Source of the DNA: JANRKF01 sp033763575
GTDB taxonomy: Bacteria; Pseudomonadota; Alphaproteobacteria; Rickettsiales; SXRF01
NCBI GenBank assembly: GCA_033763575.1
Contig: JANRKF010000029.1
Coordinates: 1-7,817, forward strand
DNA: 7,817 nt
Direction of reading: 5' to 3'
The notes below the pieces were generated by a model that was not told the origin of the DNA, did no database searches, and worked only from the letters and a program-made list of their open reading frames with translations. Shown here one piece after another: positions 6,253-7,817 of this stretch (position 1 is its first letter; every line of letters begins with the position of its first letter). Position numbers and translations under genes: made by a program.

Positions 6253-6304
6253 ACAAAAGGTCAACAGTTATGAGAGTGCAGCAGCACGAGCCAGCCTTGA
6301 GCAC

Positions 6305-6339
6305 GCTCCATGGAATTTTCAGCAGAAAATTCCGGGAGC
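6305..6339 (-). terminator. Strong hairpin after the DUF4167 gene, no U-tract
   Basis: GGAATTTTC (6312-6320) pairs perfectly with GAAAATTCC (6325-6333) around an AGCA loop. An outer 5-bp stem GCTCC (6305-6309)/GGAGC (6335-6339) extends it across a small AT/G internal loop. It begins 7 nt after the DUF4167 stop codon, where a terminator is expected, but no T run follows on the minus strand. It may be a weak terminator, a 3'-end-stabilising or processing hairpin, or a dispersed palindrome. A smaller hairpin GTGC-AGCA-GCAC follows at 6276-6287. These two structures are what I see in the 82-bp gap 6265-6346. Confidence 0.5.
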
Positions 6340-6346
6340 AACCAAA

Positions 6347-6799
6347 TCAGTTCTCTTCCCAGTTCTGCGCGGGGGCATTGGCGGCCTGCTCCAGGTTGCT
6401 GGCAGCGGCGGCGGCAGTATAATCCATGGTGAGGAAGGTGGGGAGCGCGCCGGCATTCGGCACATTATCTTCCAAAGAGGAATCCCTCTGATCGCCATCC
6501 GAGGCGTGGTTATCCTGTGAATTATCCTGGTTATGCTGCGACTGCGGGCGGTAGCCATCCTCCACCATCATCCGATAGCAGTGATCGGCGTGCTGGAAAT
6601 AATATTCCGCCATCACCCGGTCACCGCCGGAGAGCGCATCTTTCGCCTGGTTCAGGTACTTCTCCCGCAATTGCGGATAATTTTTGCGCGAGCGGTTATT
6701 GTTAAAATTCCCGCCGCCGCCGTTGTTATTTCTGCGCTGGCCGCCTCCACCGTTGTTATTATTCTGCCTGCCGCCACTATGCATGGGTTTTCTTCTCAT
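6347..6799 (-). CDS. DUF4167 domain protein with Gly/Asn/Arg-rich N terminus
   Basis: This 150-aa protein has a basic low-complexity N terminus (1-40) of GGGG and NNN blocks with interspersed Arg/Gln, resembling RGG-type RNA-binding tails. A short helical DUF4167 core follows at about 41-79 (KYLNQAKDALSGGDRVMAEY, then YFQHADHCYRMM). The rest is a disordered, acidic, Asn/Gln/Asp-rich C-terminal half. There is no signal peptide or membrane segment. The family has no established function. Members are essentially confined to alphaproteobacteria and commonly follow prmC, as here: prmC ends 18 bp upstream, and AAGGA sits 8 nt before ATG 6799. Co-transcription with prfA and prmC, together with the basic N terminus, suggests an RNA- or ribosome-linked role; that is inference. 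Confidence 0.85.
   Translation of the reverse strand: MRRKPMHSGGRQNNNNGGGGQRRNNNGGGGNFNNNRSRKNYPQLREKYLNQAKDALSGGDRVMAEYYFQHADHCYRMMVEDGYRPQSQHNQDNSQDNHASDGDQRDSSLEDNVPNAGALPTFLTMDYTAAAAASNLEQAANAPAQNWEEN
6721..6775 (-). repeat. Imperfect 30-bp tandem repeat coding Gly/Asn blocks
   Basis: Two copies (6721-6745 and 6751-6775, 30-bp period) share CGTTGTTATT, a TCTGC core and CCGCC in the + strand text. On the minus strand they encode the alternating Asn-rich and Gly-rich blocks at about residues 8-30 of the DUF4167 protein (RQNNNNGGGG, then QRRNNNGGGG). The 30-bp period keeps frame, so copy number could change without breaking the gene. Confidence 0.6.
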
Positions 6800-6817
6800 C
6801 TGTATGTCCTTATGTTG

Positions 6818-7660
6818 TTATTTTTTTATGACGACGCAGCGTTCGATTCCGGCCAAATCCTTAGCCACCTGCGCTATTTTCAATCCCTGTGTTATAGCCA
6901 TTTCCACCACATCGCCCGCCTGACCGGCTCCCACTTCCAGCAACGCCACACCTTCTCCTGCCAAAATACGCGGTAAAAAACGGGTGATCGTACGGTAGCA
7001 ATGAAGCCCATCGTCTCCGCCATCCAACGCCAACACTGGCTCATAATCTGCCACTTCGGGCAAAAGCTGCGGAATTTCTTCCGTCGGAATATAAGGCGGA
7101 TTGCCAAGTACCACATCCCATACACCGTTTATTTGCGAATTCCAATCAGATTTTTTAAAAATAGCGCGGTTTTTCAGGCCAAGCGCTTCAGCATTGCGCC
7201 GCGCCACGGCAAGCGCCGCCTCGCTCAAATCCACTCCCAGCCCGGATGACAAAGGATATTCCGACAAAGCGGAAAGCAGCAAACAGCCGGTGCCTGTGCC
7301 CAGATCAAGTATATTCAGAGGGGTGCTGCGGTTCGGCTGGTGGGCAAGCAGCGCGGTAATGAGTGTTTCGGTGTCCGGACGGGGGGTGAGCGTGTCTTGC
7401 GTCACCGCAAATTCCAACCCCCAGAATTCGCGCTTACCAAGAATCTGCGAGATTGGTTCACGGGCGATACGCCGCGCCATAAGCGCCTCAAATTGCGCTG
7501 CCTGCGCGCTAGTGAGCAGGCGATCCGGCTGCAGCGCCAGCGCCTCCCGCGATACCCCCAGCAGGTATTGCAATAATAAACGCGCATCGAGCGCGGCGGT
7601 GTCGATACCGGCATTTTTCAACAGGTGCGAAGCGCGCTGCAATTCCTCGCGCACCATCAT
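6818..7660 (-). CDS. prmC: Release factor glutamine N5-methyltransferase
   Basis: PrmC uses S-adenosylmethionine to methylate the glutamine of the GGQ motif of release factors RF1 and RF2, raising termination efficiency. The 280-aa length is typical. The N-terminal helical release-factor-binding domain covers about 1-75 and includes EPISQILGKREFWG (68-81). The Rossmann methyltransferase domain has LTPRPDTETL (91-100), the SAM-binding LDLGTGTGCL (118-127), the acidic GVDLS (142-146), and the catalytic NPPY at 187-190 that holds the substrate glutamine. The ATG at 7660 overlaps the prfA stop as ATGA; a second ATG at 7657 also fits. The prfA-prmC pair couples the enzyme to its substrate. DUF4167 follows 18 bp downstream. 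Confidence 0.96.
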   Translation of the reverse strand: MMVREELQRASHLLKNAGIDTAALDARLLLQYLLGVSREALALQPDRLLTSAQAAQFEALMARRIAREPISQILGKREFWGLEFAVTQDTLTPRPDTETLITALLAHQPNRSTPLNILDLGTGTGCLLLSALSEYPLSSGLGVDLSEAALAVARRNAEALGLKNRAIFKKSDWNSQINGVWDVVLGNPPYIPTEEIPQLLPEVADYEPVLALDGGDDGLHCYRTITRFLPRILAGEGVALLEVGAGQAGDVVEMAITQGLKIAQVAKDLAGIERCVVIKK

Positions 7661-7817
7661 CCGAGTTCCGCAAGGCGCGCTGCCTGGTCGTCAGCGATCA
7701 GCGCGGAGATAAATTCTTCGAGCCCCTCGCCGCTCATCACCGTGTCGATATTATAGGTGGTGAGGTTGATACGGTGGTCGGACACGCGGCCCTGCGGGAA
7801 GTTATAGGTGCGGATGC
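7657..7817 (-). CDS. prfA: Peptide chain release factor 1, C-terminal 52 codons (cut by window edge)
   Basis: RF1 recognises UAA and UAG stop codons on the ribosome and triggers peptide release. Only the C-terminal part is in the window: 52 codons plus TGA (7659-7657). It opens with the highly conserved IRTYNFPQGRVSDHRINLT and ends DDQAARLAELG, typical of RF1 rather than RF2. The GGQ and codon-recognition motifs lie beyond the right edge. The reading frame is intact and its stop overlaps the start of prmC, a standard translationally coupled arrangement. The operon promoter is outside the window. Confidence 0.94.
   Translation of the reverse strand, partial: IRTYNFPQGRVSDHRINLTTYNIDTVMSGEGLEEFISALIADDQAARLAELG

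Noticed and set aside
6277..6293. Sigma-54-like TGGCTCG ... CTGCA on the minus strand upstream of pgeF
   Set aside because: GG and GC are 11 bp apart rather than the rigid 10, so it should not be recognised as a -24/-12 promoter; it also lies within a small hairpin.
1..7817. CRISPR array, insertion sequence, prophage or toxin-antitoxin system
   Set aside because: No spaced direct repeats, transposase or integrase motifs, terminal inverted repeats or small paired toxin-like genes; nearly all the window is filled by conserved housekeeping genes.

Overview
The window looks like ordinary chromosome of a free-living-type alphaproteobacterium of moderate GC content. The clearest taxonomic pointer is the run prfA - prmC - DUF4167 on the minus strand, because DUF4167 proteins are essentially alphaproteobacterial and usually sit just after prmC. 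The sigma-54, PPK1 and PgeF sequences fit that assignment. I cannot place the organism more finely. I see no mobile element, integrase, CRISPR array, toxin-antitoxin pair or phage gene.

Layout. Positions 1-233 hold a short hairpin at the left edge and a tRNA-Thr(CGT) gene on the minus strand, whose terminator stem begins inside the encoded CCA end. Positions 234-764 encode a SixA-like histidine phosphatase (minus). A 73-bp AT-rich divergent promoter region follows, then ppk1 (polyphosphate kinase, +) at 838-2973 and rpoN (sigma-54, +) at 3021-4481. A hairpin terminator sits in the convergent gap after rpoN. From there to the right edge everything reads leftwards: prfA (C-terminal part only), prmC, a DUF4167 gene, pgeF and ilvE. 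prfA and prmC overlap by ATGA, prmC and DUF4167 are 18 bp apart, and pgeF and ilvE are 4 bp apart, so these form one or two operons. The only larger break is an 82-bp gap with a strong hairpin between DUF4167 and pgeF.

Functionally the left half joins polyphosphate synthesis, a small phosphatase and the alternative sigma factor. The right half joins translation termination (RF1 and its glutamine methylase), an uncharacterised RNA-binding-like protein, a peptidoglycan-editing or purine-nucleoside enzyme and branched-chain amino acid metabolism.

The most interesting signals are regulatory. The short promoter of rpoN carries a perfect TATAAT placed for a leaderless mRNA, overlapped by a -24/-12-type sigma-54 motif whose predicted start would lie inside the rpoN reading frame; this suggests a self-blocking autoregulatory switch. 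Weaker -24/-12-like motifs lie on both strands of the ppk1/sixA gap. No wholly new multi-gene system is evident; the DUF4167 gene is the least understood coding element.
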